Assembly: GCA_963770375.1 (NCBI GenBank)
Contig: CAVYPM010000017.1
Span: forward strand, 496,001-560,000
Direction of reading: 5' to 3'
Length of the DNA: 64,000 bases
Origin: DASVBE01 sp963770375
GTDB taxonomy: Bacteria > Actinomycetota > Actinomycetes > Streptosporangiales > Streptosporangiaceae
Position 1 is the first letter of the stretch. Each line of letters opens with the position of its first letter. Made by a program: the position numbers and the translations under genes. Positions 47,162 through 55,538 of this stretch are shown piece after piece. The notes under the pieces are model-generated. The model did no database searches, had not been told where the DNA came from, and was given only the letters and a program-made list of their open reading frames with translations.

Positions 47162-48271
47162 GTGGCCAGGCCGGGTCCGGCGCGCAGGCGCAGACGGACA
47201 CACAGGAGCCGGCATGTTCCGGCCGTGGCCGGGCACCGGCCGCGGCGGCGCTGGCAGATCCTGGCGGCGGTGGCCGCGGCGGCCGCGATCGCGTTCGGGG
47301 TGTACGCCGGGCGGCACACGCTGGCCGAGTCGCTGAACTCGCTGACCTCCCTGGACTGGACCTGGTTCCTGGCCGCGCTGGCCTGCGAGGCGCTGTCGCT
47401 GACCGCGTTCGGGCTGTCCCGGCGCCGGCTGCTGCGCGCCGACGGTCAGCGGGTGCGGCTGGGCTCGGTGCTGGCCATCGACGTGGCCAGCAACGCGCTG
47501 TCGATCAGCGTCCCGTTCGCCGGCGCGCAGCTGGCCCTGGTGTTCTCCTACCAGCAGTACCGGCGGCGCGGCCTGGGCCAGGCCGTCACCGGCTGGGCAC
47601 TGGCGGTGTCGGCCATCATGTCGGTGTCCGCGCTGGCCCTGGTGCTGGTCGGCGGCTCGCTGCTGGGCGGGGCGTCGCTGACCACCGCGCTCGGCTTCGC
47701 CGGCGCGGCGGTGCTGCTGGTCCCGGGCGTGGCCATCCTGCTGGCGCTGCGCAGCCCGCGGATGCGGCACCTGATCAGCGTGGCGCTGGCCGCTTTCACC
47801 GCCTGGGCCCGCCGCCTGCTGCGCCGCCCGGCGCCGGACGGCGTGGCGGCCGACGGGTTCGAGGAGTTCCTGGAGCGGGTGGCCAGCATCCGGATGCCCC
47901 CGGCCAGGTACGCCGAGGTGTTCGCGCTGGCCGTGCTGAACTGGGTGGGCGACTGCGCCTGCCTGGCCTGCTCGATCCACGCGGCCGGCCAGCCGGTGCC
48001 CTGGCACGGCCTGCTGCTGGCCTACGCGGCCGGCGCCGCGGTGGGCAGCACCGGGCTGACCCCGGGCGGGTTCGGGCTGGTCGAGGCGACGCTGACGGCG
48101 GCGCTGGTGGGCGTGGGCATGACCAGTGGCGGGGCGCTGACCGCGGTGCTGGTTTACCGGCTGTGCAACTTCTGGCTGATCCTGATCGGCGGGTGGATCA
48201 CGATGGTGGTGCTGACCCGGTTCAGGAGCCGTACCGCCAGGAGTCCAGGTATTCCTGCTGCCCCGGGGTGA
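47162..48271 (+). CDS. YbhN/UPF0104-family (lysylphosphatidylglycerol synthase transmembrane-like) protein
   Basis: The protein of about 369 residues has eight or so membrane helices. The family signature LTSLDWTWFLAALACEALSLTAFGLSRRRLL is early. AIDVASNALSISVPFAGAQLALVFSYQQYRRRG and the conserved AAGAAVGSTGLTPGGFGLVEATLTAALVGVGM (the TPGGxGxxE motif) follow. It may move lipid or lipid-linked substrates. The GTG at 47162 is in frame. An ATG at 47158 in another frame reads a natural-looking start, so an indel in the first 30 codons is possible. It overlaps the converging sahH-like gene by 50 bp. Confidence 0.8.
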   Translation: MARPGPARRRRRTHRSRHVPAVAGHRPRRRWQILAAVAAAAAIAFGVYAGRHTLAESLNSLTSLDWTWFLAALACEALSLTAFGLSRRRLLRADGQRVRLGSVLAIDVASNALSISVPFAGAQLALVFSYQQYRRRGLGQAVTGWALAVSAIMSVSALALVLVGGSLLGGASLTTALGFAGAAVLLVPGVAILLALRSPRMRHLISVALAAFTAWARRLLRRPAPDGVAADGFEEFLERVASIRMPPARYAEVFALAVLNWVGDCACLACSIHAAGQPVPWHGLLLAYAAGAAVGSTGLTPGGFGLVEATLTAALVGVGMTSGGALTAVLVYRLCNFWLILIGGWITMVVLTRFRSRTARSPGIPAAPG

Positions 48272-49509
48272 GCTCGTCGATCTCGGTGCCCATGCAGGCC
48301 AGCATCAGCCCGGCGGCCTGGGCGTCGATCTCGCGCCGGCACCTCGTGCACGCCGGGCGGCAGCGGCGGCCGGGCGCTGGTCAGCCAGACCGCGGACAGC
48401 GCACCCACGGTGAAGGACACGTCCATCACCGCGGCCGGGTGGCCTTCCCCGGCGACCAGGTTGACCACCCGGCCCTCGGCCAGCAGGATCAGCCGCCGCC
48501 CGTCGGCCAGCACGTACTCGTCCGCGGACGGCCGGATCTGCGGGTTGACCGTGACGGCCAGCTTCTCCAGGCCGCGCACGTCGATCTCCACGTCGAAGTG
48601 GCCGGCGTTGGCCAGGATCGCGCCGTCGCGCATGACCTCCAGGTGCGCCGGGGTGATCACGTCCCGGGAGCCGGTGGCGGTGATGAACACCTCGCCGAGC
48701 GGCGCGGCGGCGGTCATCGGCAGGACCCGGAAGCCCGCCATGACCGCGTCCAGCGCGCGGACCGGGTCGGTCTCGGTCACCACGACCTGGGCGCCGAAGC
48801 CGCGGGCCCGCTCGGCGATGCCGGTGCCCGCGGGCCCGTAGCCGGCCACCACCACGGTCTTGCCGGCCAGCAGCGTGTTGGTGGCCCGCAGGATGCCGTC
48901 CAGCGCGGACTGGCCGGTGCCGTACCGGTTGTCCAGCATCCGCCGGGTGGCCGCGCCGTTGGCCGCCACCACCGGGAAGGCCAGCGTGCCCGCCGCGGCC
49001 ATCCGGCGCAGCCGGGCCACCCCGGTGGTGGTGGACTCGACCCCGCCGGCCACCCCGGCCAGCAGTTCGGGACGGTCCTCGTGCAGCGTGTTGACCAGGT
49101 CGCCGCCGTCGTCGAAGACCAGCGCCGGGGCGCTGTCCAGGGCCTGGTGGATGTGCCGGTAGTAAGTCTTGATGGCCGCCCCGGACCGGGCCGACACGGT
49201 CACGCCCGGCCAGGAGGCCAGCGCCGCGGCCACGTCGTCCTGGGTGGACAGCGGGTTGGACGCGGCCAGGTGGACCCGCGCCCCGGCCGCCCGCAGCACG
49301 TTCACCAGGACCGCGGTCTCGGCGGTGACGTGCAGGCAGGCGGCCACGGCCAGGCCGTCCAGCGGGCGGCTGGCCGCGAACGACTCCCGGATGAGACCGA
49401 GCACCGGCATGGTGCGCTCGGCCCAGCCGATCCGGGCCTGGCCAGCGGCGGCCAGGCCCGGGTCGGCGATGCCGGAGCCTGTGGGGGGCACGGGCCCGTC
49501 GGGGGGCAC
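48222..49509 (-). CDS. Second adenosylhomocysteinase-like protein, short archaeal type (frameshift near the end)
   Basis: The protein of about 428 residues shares the SAHH fold but lacks the insert of the canonical enzyme. It shows CLHVTAETAVLVNVLRAAGARVHLAASNPLSTQDDVAAAL, GVESTTTGVARLRRMAAAGTLAFPVVAANGAATRRMLDNRYGTGQSALDGI, an NAD-binding GYGPAGTGIA and ATGSRDVI. An extra G at about 48337 disrupts VHEVP-REIDAQAAGLMLACMG; the restored frame ends WRYGS at TGA 48222. It follows sahH by five bases, so the two are cotranscribed. It may act on SAH or a deaminated form such as S-inosylhomocysteine. Confidence 0.82.
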
Positions 49510-49514
49510 GGCCG

Positions 49515-50960
49515 TCAGTAGCGGTAGTGGTCCGGCTTGTACGGGCCGTCGACCGGGACGCCGATGTAGTCGGCCTGCTCCTTGGACAGCCGGGTGAGCC
49601 GGACGCCGAGCGCGTCCAGGTGCAGCCGGGCGACCTTCTCGTCCAGGTGCTTGGGCAGCACGTGCACGCCGAGCGGGTACTCCGCGGTCTTGGTGAACAG
49701 CTCGACCTGGGCGATCACCTGGTTGGTGAAGCTGTTGGACATGACGAAGCTGGGGTGCCCGGTGGCGTTGCCCAGGTTCAGCAGCCGGCCCTCGGACAGG
49801 ATGATCACCGAGTGGCCGTCCGCGAAGACCCACTCGTCGACCTGCGGCTTGATGTTGATGCGCGTGATGCCCGGGGTGCGGGCGAGGCCGGCCATGTCGA
49901 TCTCGTTGTCGAAGTGGCCGATGTTCCCGACGATGGCCTGGTGCTTCATCGCGGCCATGTGGTCCGCGGTGATGATGCCGTAGTTGCCGGTCGCGCTGAT
50001 GAAGATGTCGGCCTGGCCCACCATGTCCTCGATGGTGGCGACCTGGTAGCCGTCCATCGCGGCCTGCAGCGCGCAGATCGGGTCGATCTCGGTGACCACG
50101 ACCCGGGCGCCCTGGCCGCGCAGCGACTCCGCGCAGCCCTTGCCCACGTCGCCGTAGCCGCAGACGACCGCGACCTTGCCGCCGATGAGCACGTCGGTGG
50201 CCCGGTTGATGCCGTCCACCAGCGAGTGCCGGCAGCCGTACTTGTTGTCGAACTTCGACTTGGTCACCGAGTCGTTGACGTTGATCGCCGGGAACCGCAG
50301 CGTGCCCGCCGTGGCCATCTCGTACAGCCGGTGCACGCCGGTGGTGGTCTCCTCGGTGACGCCGCGGACCTGCCCGGCGACCGCGGTCCACTTGCCCGGC
50401 GCTTCGGCCAGCGAGGCGCGCAGCAGGTCCAGGATGACCCGCCACTCCTCGGGGTCCTCGTCCGCGGCCGACGGGACGGCCCCGGCCGTCTCGTACTCGG
50501 CGCCCTTGTGCACCAGCAGCGTGGCGTCGCCGCCGTCGTCCAGGAGCATGTTCGGCCCGGCGCCGTCCGGCCAGCTCAGCGCCTGCTCGGTGCACCACCA
50601 GTACTCCGGCAGGCTCTCGCCCTTCCAGGCGAACACCGGGATGCCGCGCGGGTCGTCCTGGGTGCCGTCCGGGCCCACCGCGACCGCGGCGGCGGCGTGG
50701 TCCTGGGTGGAGAAGATGTTGCAGCTGCACCACCGGACCTCGGCGCCGATCGCGACCAGCGTCTCGATCAGGACCGCGGTCTGCACGGTCATGTGCAGGG
50801 ACCCGGTGATCCGGGCGCCGCGCAGCGGCTGGCTGCGGCCGTACTCCTCACGGACCGCCATCAGGCCCGGCATCTCGTGCTCGGCCAGCCGGATCTCCTT
50901 GCGCCCGAACTCGGCCAGGGACAGATCAGCGACCTTGAACGGGAGGTTCTCCGCGGACAT
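49515..50960 (-). CDS. sahH: Adenosylhomocysteinase (S-adenosyl-L-homocysteine hydrolase)
   Basis: The 481-residue enzyme splits SAH into adenosine and homocysteine and relieves methyltransferase inhibition. Landmarks are GSLHMTVQTAVLIETL, CNIFSTQDHAAAA, GVTEETTTGVHRLYEM, FPAINVNDSVTKSKFDNKYGCRHSLVDGI, NAD site VAVVCGYGDVGKGCAESLRGQG and the typical C-terminus YKPDHYRY. ATG 50960 follows GAAGGAG by six bases. The longer frame upstream is not needed. The normal bacterial-type insert (PEYWWCTEQALSWPDG region) is present, unlike in the downstream paralogue. Confidence 0.96.
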   Translation of the reverse strand: MSAENLPFKVADLSLAEFGRKEIRLAEHEMPGLMAVREEYGRSQPLRGARITGSLHMTVQTAVLIETLVAIGAEVRWCSCNIFSTQDHAAAAVAVGPDGTQDDPRGIPVFAWKGESLPEYWWCTEQALSWPDGAGPNMLLDDGGDATLLVHKGAEYETAGAVPSAADEDPEEWRVILDLLRASLAEAPGKWTAVAGQVRGVTEETTTGVHRLYEMATAGTLRFPAINVNDSVTKSKFDNKYGCRHSLVDGINRATDVLIGGKVAVVCGYGDVGKGCAESLRGQGARVVVTEIDPICALQAAMDGYQVATIEDMVGQADIFISATGNYGIITADHMAAMKHQAIVGNIGHFDNEIDMAGLARTPGITRINIKPQVDEWVFADGHSVIILSEGRLLNLGNATGHPSFVMSNSFTNQVIAQVELFTKTAEYPLGVHVLPKHLDEKVARLHLDALGVRLTRLSKEQADYIGVPVDGPYKPDHYRY

Positions 50961-51036
50961 CAACAGCTCCTTCGCACGATCTCTGGTGGCTTGACCCAAC
51001 CGAGAGTAGGAGACCGCCGGCCGGATCGGCACGCCT

Positions 51037-51049
51037 GGAACCCAGTTCC
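51037..51049. promoter_or_regulatory. Candidate operator between sahH and the MerR-type gene
   Basis: GGAAC-cca-GTTCC is a 5-bp dyad in the 110-bp divergent gap. It could serve the MerR-type regulator. The gap also contains the AT-rich run ACAAAAAATTGTTAGAT. No S-adenosylhomocysteine riboswitch was recognised. Confidence 0.3.
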
Positions 51050-51070
51050 GGACAAAAAATTGTTAGATTC

Positions 51071-51418
51071 ATGACCATGCGCATCACAGCGGCCGCTCAG
51101 CGGCTCGGGATCTCCCCGCGGATGCTGCGCTACCGGGAGGCCATCGGCCTGCTGCCCGGGGCGCGCCCGGCCGGGCACCGGACCTACACCGAGGCGGATC
51201 TGGCCGCGGTGGCGCTGGCGCTGTCGATCGAGCAGCGGTACGACATCAGCCCGGCCGCGCTGGCCTTCGGCCTGCGGGTGCTGACCGACCCGGCGGCCCG
51301 GTCGCAGGTCGCCGAGCTGGGCCGGCAGACCGGCCGGATCGGCACGCCGGGCAGCCGGGCGGTCGACTTCGAGAAGGAGCGGGCGCTGCGGCTGCTGAGC
51401 CTCACCCCGGGCCGCTAG
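51071..51418 (+). CDS. MerR-family transcriptional regulator
   Basis: The 115-residue product has the MerR winged helix: MRITAAAQRLGISPRMLRYREAIGLLPGARPAGHRTYTEADLAAVALALSIEQR. The C-terminal part is short and has no metal-binding cysteines. ATG 51071 or the second ATG at 51077 could start it. There is no ribosome-binding site and a TTAGAT box lies close, so the mRNA may be leaderless. It is divergent from sahH and converges with the CDF gene, with 17 bases of overlap. Confidence 0.75.
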   Translation: MTMRITAAAQRLGISPRMLRYREAIGLLPGARPAGHRTYTEADLAAVALALSIEQRYDISPAALAFGLRVLTDPAARSQVAELGRQTGRIGTPGSRAVDFEKERALRLLSLTPGR

Positions 51419-52469
51419 CCTCGCCGTTCGCCTCGCCGGCCGAGGTCAAGTCGGCGCCAGGCTCGCGCTGCGCGGCCCGCACCGCCGGGTCGCCGGTGTC
51501 CGCGTCGCCCACCCGGTACAGGTCCGGTTCCAGGTAGATCACCTGGGCGATCGGCACGGCGGCGCGGACCCGCTGCTCGGCCGTGTCGATGGCCCGGGCG
51601 ATGGCCGACCCGCTGGCCTGCGGCCTGACCGCCACCTTGGCCGCGATCAGCAGCGAGTCCGGGCCCAGGTGCAGCGTCCGCAGGTGGATGACCTGCTCGA
51701 GCTCGGGGCTGTCCTCCAGCGCGGTGACCACCGCCCGCTCGGTGTCGGCGGTGGCCGCCTCGCCGATCAGCAGGCTCTTCATCTCGATGGCCAGGATTAC
51801 CGCGACCAGCCCGAGCACCACGCCGATGGCCAGCGACCCGGCACCGTCCCACCGGCCGTTGCCGGTGATGGTGGCCATGGTGACGCCGATCAGCGCGACG
51901 ACCAGCCCGGTCAGCGCGGCCATGTCCTCCAGCAGCACGGTGGGCAGTTCCGGGGCCTTGGCCTGCTGGATGAACCGGCGCAGGCCGCGGGACCGCAACT
52001 CGGACGCGGCGGCGGCAAGCGCGGTGCGCAGCGACAGCGACTCCAGCACGATCGCCACGGCCAGCACCGCGAGCGCGACGACCGGGTCGGTCACCTTCTC
52101 CGGGTGGGCGATCCGGTGGATCCCCTCGTACACCGAGAACAGCGCGCCCACGGTGAACAGCACCACGGCGACCACGAACGCGTAGAAGTAGCTCTCCAGG
52201 CCGAACCCGAACGGGTGCTGCTCCGTGCCGGCCCGCCGGGACCGCCGCCGGCCGACCAGCAGCAGCACCTGGTTGGCGCTGTCAGCCAGCGAGTGCACCG
52301 ACTCGGCCATCATCGAGGCCGACCCGGTGATCAGGAACGCGATGAACTTGGTGACCGCGATGCCGAGGTTGGCGCCCAGTGCGGCGAGCACCGCCCGGGT
52401 TCCCCCCTCGCCGTGGCCGTGCCCGGCCGCGGGGGCCGGCGCGTCGGGCTGCTGTGCGTCGGAGCGCAC
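51402..52469 (-). CDS. Cation diffusion facilitator (CDF) family transporter
   Basis: The 355-residue protein has six membrane helices with metal-site motifs ESVHSLADSANQ (helix 2) and LLEDMAALTGLV (helix 5), plus a C-terminal cytoplasmic domain. A His/Gly-rich start (AGHGHGEGG) may hold metal. It exports a divalent metal such as zinc or manganese in exchange for protons. GTG 52469 directly follows the TAG of the small Trm112-like gene, implying coupling. Confidence 0.87.
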   Translation of the reverse strand: MRSDAQQPDAPAPAAGHGHGEGGTRAVLAALGANLGIAVTKFIAFLITGSASMMAESVHSLADSANQVLLLVGRRRSRRAGTEQHPFGFGLESYFYAFVVAVVLFTVGALFSVYEGIHRIAHPEKVTDPVVALAVLAVAIVLESLSLRTALAAAASELRSRGLRRFIQQAKAPELPTVLLEDMAALTGLVVALIGVTMATITGNGRWDGAGSLAIGVVLGLVAVILAIEMKSLLIGEAATADTERAVVTALEDSPELEQVIHLRTLHLGPDSLLIAAKVAVRPQASGSAIARAIDTAEQRVRAAVPIAQVIYLEPDLYRVGDADTGDPAVRAAQREPGADLTSAGEANGEASGPG

Positions 52470-52652
52470 CTAGCCGGCCTGCGGGCTGCGCGCCTCATCC
52501 ACCAGCAGGACGGGGATGTCGTCACGGACCGGGTAGGCGAGGCCGCACTCGGCGTTCGTGCAGACCAGCTCGCTGGCCTCGGGGTCGGCGCGCAGCGGCG
52601 AGCGGCAGTTCGGGCAGGCCAGGATCTCCAGCAGCCAGTCGTCGATGTTCAC
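52470..52652 (-). CDS. Trm112-family small zinc-ribbon protein
   Basis: The 60-residue protein MNIDDWLLEILACPNCRSPL...LVCTNAECGLAYPVRDDIPVLLVDEAR has the two zinc-binding cysteine pairs and the YPVxDxIPxLL ending of the Trm112/YcaR family. In eukaryotes and archaea such proteins stabilise methyltransferases. The bacterial role is less clear. In actinobacteria it commonly follows manB, as here. Confidence 0.88.
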   Translation of the reverse strand: MNIDDWLLEILACPNCRSPLRADPEASELVCTNAECGLAYPVRDDIPVLLVDEARSPQAG

Positions 52653-52732
52653 GGCAGCTCCCCGGGGTCGCGGGTTCAGTGGCGGGCAGGATCAGGGCGC
52701 CCTGGCCGGCCGGGCCCGCGGCCCGCCGGCGG

Positions 52733-54089
52733 TCAGCCCGCCCTGCCCCGTACGATACCGAGCACCTCGTCCCTGATCGCGGACATGGCGGCCGCATCGG
52801 GCGCTTCGACGTTCAGCCGCAGCAGCGGCTCGGTGTTCGACGGGCGCAGGTTCAGCCACCAGTCCGGGCCGGAGACGGTCAGCCCGTCCAGCTCGTCGGT
52901 GCTCACCCCGGGGCGGCCGGCGAAGTGCGCCGCGACCTTCGCGGTCGCCGCGGCCTGGTCGGCGACCTCGCTGTTGATCTCGCCCGACGCGGTGTACCGG
53001 GAGTACTCCGCGAGCAGCGCGGACAGCGGCCGGTCCTGGGCGCCGAGCGCGGCCAGCGTGTGGAGGGCGGCCAGCATGCCCGAGTCGGCGAACCAGAAGT
53101 CGCGGAAGTAGAAGTGCCCGGAGTGCTCACCGCCGAAGATCGCGCCGCTGGCCGCCATCTGGGCCTTGATGAACGAGTGGCCGACCCGGGTGCGGACCGG
53201 CACGCCGCCGTGCTCGGTGATGATCTCCGGCACCGCGCGGGAGGTGATCAGGTTGTGGATGACCGGTGCGCCCGGCTCCCGGGCCAGCTCGCGCGCGGCG
53301 ATCAGCGCGGTGAGCACGGACGGCGACACGATCTGGCCCTGCTCGTCGACCACGAAGCAGCGGTCGGCGTCGCCGTCGAAGGCCAGCCCGATGTCGGCCC
53401 CGCAGCTGACCACCGCGCGCTGCAGGTCCGCCATGTTGGCCGGCTCGATGGGGTTGGGCTCGTGGTTCGGGAACGTCCCGTCCAGCTCGAAGAACAGCGG
53501 GATGATGCTCGATCGGCAGGCCGCCGAAAACGGCCGGGACGGTGTGCCCGGCCATGCCGTTGCCCGCGTCGACCGCGACCTTCAGCGGGCGGATGGCCGA
53601 CAGGTCGACCAGCGACCGCAGGAACGCGGCGTACTCCGGCAGCAGGTTCCGCTCGGTCACGCGGCCCGGCGTGCCCTCGTAGGCGGCCGGGCCGCTGGCG
53701 GCCAGGTCCCTGATCTTGGTCAGGCCGGCCTGCTCGCCGACCGGCCTGGCGCCCTCGGTGCACATCTTGAGCCCGTTGTACCGCGCCGGGTTGTGGCTGG
53801 CGGTGATCATCGCACCGGCCACCTGGAGGCTGCCGCTGGCGAAGTACAGCATGTCGCTGGAGCCAAGGCCGCCCATGATCACATCCGCGCCCTGGGCGGT
53901 CGCGCCGCGGCCGAAGGCCGCCGCGAGCGGCGCCGACGAGGTCCGCATGTCGTGCATGGTGACGACCGACCTGGCCCCGGTGACCTGGACGAACGCGGCC
54001 CCGATGGCTTCCGCCGCGGCGTCGTCCAGCTCGTCGGGGACGATGCCGCGGATGTCGTATGCCTTGAAGATCTTCGCGTAGTCGGCCAC
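52733..54089 (-). CDS. manB: Phosphomannomutase/phosphoglucomutase ManB (frameshift in this sequence)
   Basis: ManB interconverts mannose-6- and mannose-1-phosphate, feeding GDP-mannose for cell-envelope glycans. The first part (AKIFKAYDIRGIVPDE) contains the phosphoserine loop ITASHNPARYNGLK. At about 53507 an extra base breaks GLPIDIIPLFFELDGTFPNHEPNP. The other frame continues with the metal loop AFDGDADRCFVVDE, sugar loop GEHSGHFYFRDFWFADSG and phosphate-binding RPSNTEPLLRLNVEA. GTG 54089 is chosen for the GGGGAGG eight bases upstream. Total about 450 residues when repaired. Confidence 0.92.
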
Positions 54090-54260
54090 TGCGGCCTGCC
54101 TCCCCAGCACGCGGGCGAGCCCGGGGCGACGGTCCGCCGGGCGGAACGGAGACCGAGCCTACCCGCCCCGGCGGCGGCCGGCCCGGCGCGACGGGCCGGC
54201 TCCGGCGCGCCGCCCACCCGCCCACCCGCGGGCGGGGTCCGCGCGGGTCAGCCCCAGGGC

Positions 54261-54620
54261 CTAGCGGCCGCGGTCCGGCGGGGAGGAGCGCAGCACGCGC
54301 AGGTGGCCGCGGCGGCCGACCTCGACGCCCTGGCCCACCGGCTCGGCCGCGGCCTGCGGCAGCGCGGCCTCGCGGACGGCGTTGGCCAGCGCCTCGAGGT
54401 CGTCGGCTTCCTGCTCAGCCAGCCCGGCCGGCAGCCGGACCACTTCCCAGCCGCGCGGCACGGTCAGCCGGCCGGCGTGCGCGGCGCACAGGTCGTAGCA
54501 GTGCGGCTCGGTGTACGCGGCCAGCGGGCCGAGCACCGCGCTCGAGTCGCGGTACACGTAGGTCAGCGTGAACAGGGCAACCTGCTTGCAGGCGGGCCGT
54601 GAACACTGACGCGAACTCAC
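54261..54620 (-). CDS. DUF3499 family protein
   Basis: The 119-residue protein starts at GTG 54620 with SSRQCSRPACKQVALFTLTYVYRDSSAVLGPLAAYTEPHCYDLCAAHAGRLTVPRGWEVVRL. The CSRPAC...H.YDLC..H pattern is a probable zinc site of the DUF3499 family, found next to manB across actinobacteria. Function unknown. The 405-bp gap to the divergent metallopeptidase-family gene (54621-55025) holds no further gene. Confidence 0.9.
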   Translation of the reverse strand: MSSRQCSRPACKQVALFTLTYVYRDSSAVLGPLAAYTEPHCYDLCAAHAGRLTVPRGWEVVRLPAGLAEQEADDLEALANAVREAALPQAAAEPVGQGVEVGRRGHLRVLRSSPPDRGR

Positions 54621-55025
54621 CGGCCCACCTCACTCATCGCGCTGTCCGCGGCATCGGCCTGCCGGCTGCGGGCCCAGGCGTCCCGCGTGCCGACGGCAGG
54701 CCCGCACGCGTACATCACTCACAACGGCTGACCGTACTTTGCCGGGGGCGGTAACGCCACCACCCGGGGCACTCTGCGCGATCGTGTCTCTGCTAGCTTG
54801 CTCGCGCAGGGCCGCTGTGCTTGCTGGCTCGCGGGAGGCCGCTATAACGCTGCCTTCCCTCCTCGCTCCCTCGGCGCTCCTTCGTCGCGCCTCATCGCTC
54901 GTCGGGAAAACAGCGTCGCGGCCGCCCGCGAGCTGGCCGGCTCGCGGCGGCGTGCTGGCTCGCTTCGCCGGAACCGCCGGCCACGGGCCCGCATCGCGCG
55001 GGCCGCCGGGATACGCTCAGCTATT

Positions 55026-55496
55026 GTGCAGACTGGCAACGGCCGGAGCCGCGGCGGCGCGCGGATCCGGCGGCGTGACCGGCATGGCCGCGGCCTCCGC
55101 GGCGTGCTTGCCCCGATGGACACCCCGGCCTACCGCAGCCGGGCCGAGCGGTTCGACGACCTGGTCCTGCAGGCCGTGGCGCAGCTGGAGCCGCGCTGGT
55201 CGGCGGAGCTGTCCGGGGTGGAGTTCGCGGTCGAGGAGATCCCGGCTGCGGCGGGCCCGGCCGACCTGCCGGACCCGGTGCCGCTGGCCCGGCTCGACAC
55301 CGCCTCGGGAGACCCGCGGGATCCGCGGCGCCCGGCCTCCCCGCCCCGCATCGTGCTGTACCGGCGGCCGCTGCTGGCCCGCGCGGACGACGAGGAGGAC
55401 CTCGGCGAGCTCGTGCTCGACGTGGTGGTGGAGGAGTTCGCCCGGCTGCTGGACCTGGACCCGCGGACGGTCGACCCGGGCTACGACGAGGACTGA
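55026..55496 (+). CDS. Metallopeptidase-family protein (zincin-like) lacking HExxH
   Basis: The 156-residue protein corresponds to the actinobacterial metallopeptidase-family protein next to DUF3499. The start at GTG 55026 is chosen because homologues share the Arg-rich RRRDRHGRGLRGVLAP segment; the internal ATG would drop it. The expected zinc-binding HExxH region reads VVVEEFARLLDLDPRTVDPGY, so the metal ligands are missing and the protein may be inactive or use another chemistry. It is divergent from DUF3499 and converges with the DUF5719 gene. Confidence 0.72.
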   Translation: MQTGNGRSRGGARIRRRDRHGRGLRGVLAPMDTPAYRSRAERFDDLVLQAVAQLEPRWSAELSGVEFAVEEIPAAAGPADLPDPVPLARLDTASGDPRDPRRPASPPRIVLYRRPLLARADDEEDLGELVLDVVVEEFARLLDLDPRTVDPGYDED

Positions 55497-55498
55497 GC

Positions 55499-55538
55499 GA
55501 GCCGCCCGCTCCCCCGCCTGCCCCGCCAGGCGCGGCTC
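55499..55538. terminator. Nested hairpins between converging genes
   Basis: GAGCCGC (55499-55505) pairs with GCGGCTC (55532-55538), and inside it CGCCTG (55515-55520) pairs with CAGGCG (55527-55532). The site fills the gap between the metallopeptidase-family and DUF5719 genes and could end transcription from both sides. Confidence 0.45.

Noticed and set aside
50961..51070. S-adenosylhomocysteine riboswitch upstream of sahH
   Set aside because: The 110-bp region was read for the CCGAGG...core of the SAH riboswitch and no convincing match was found.
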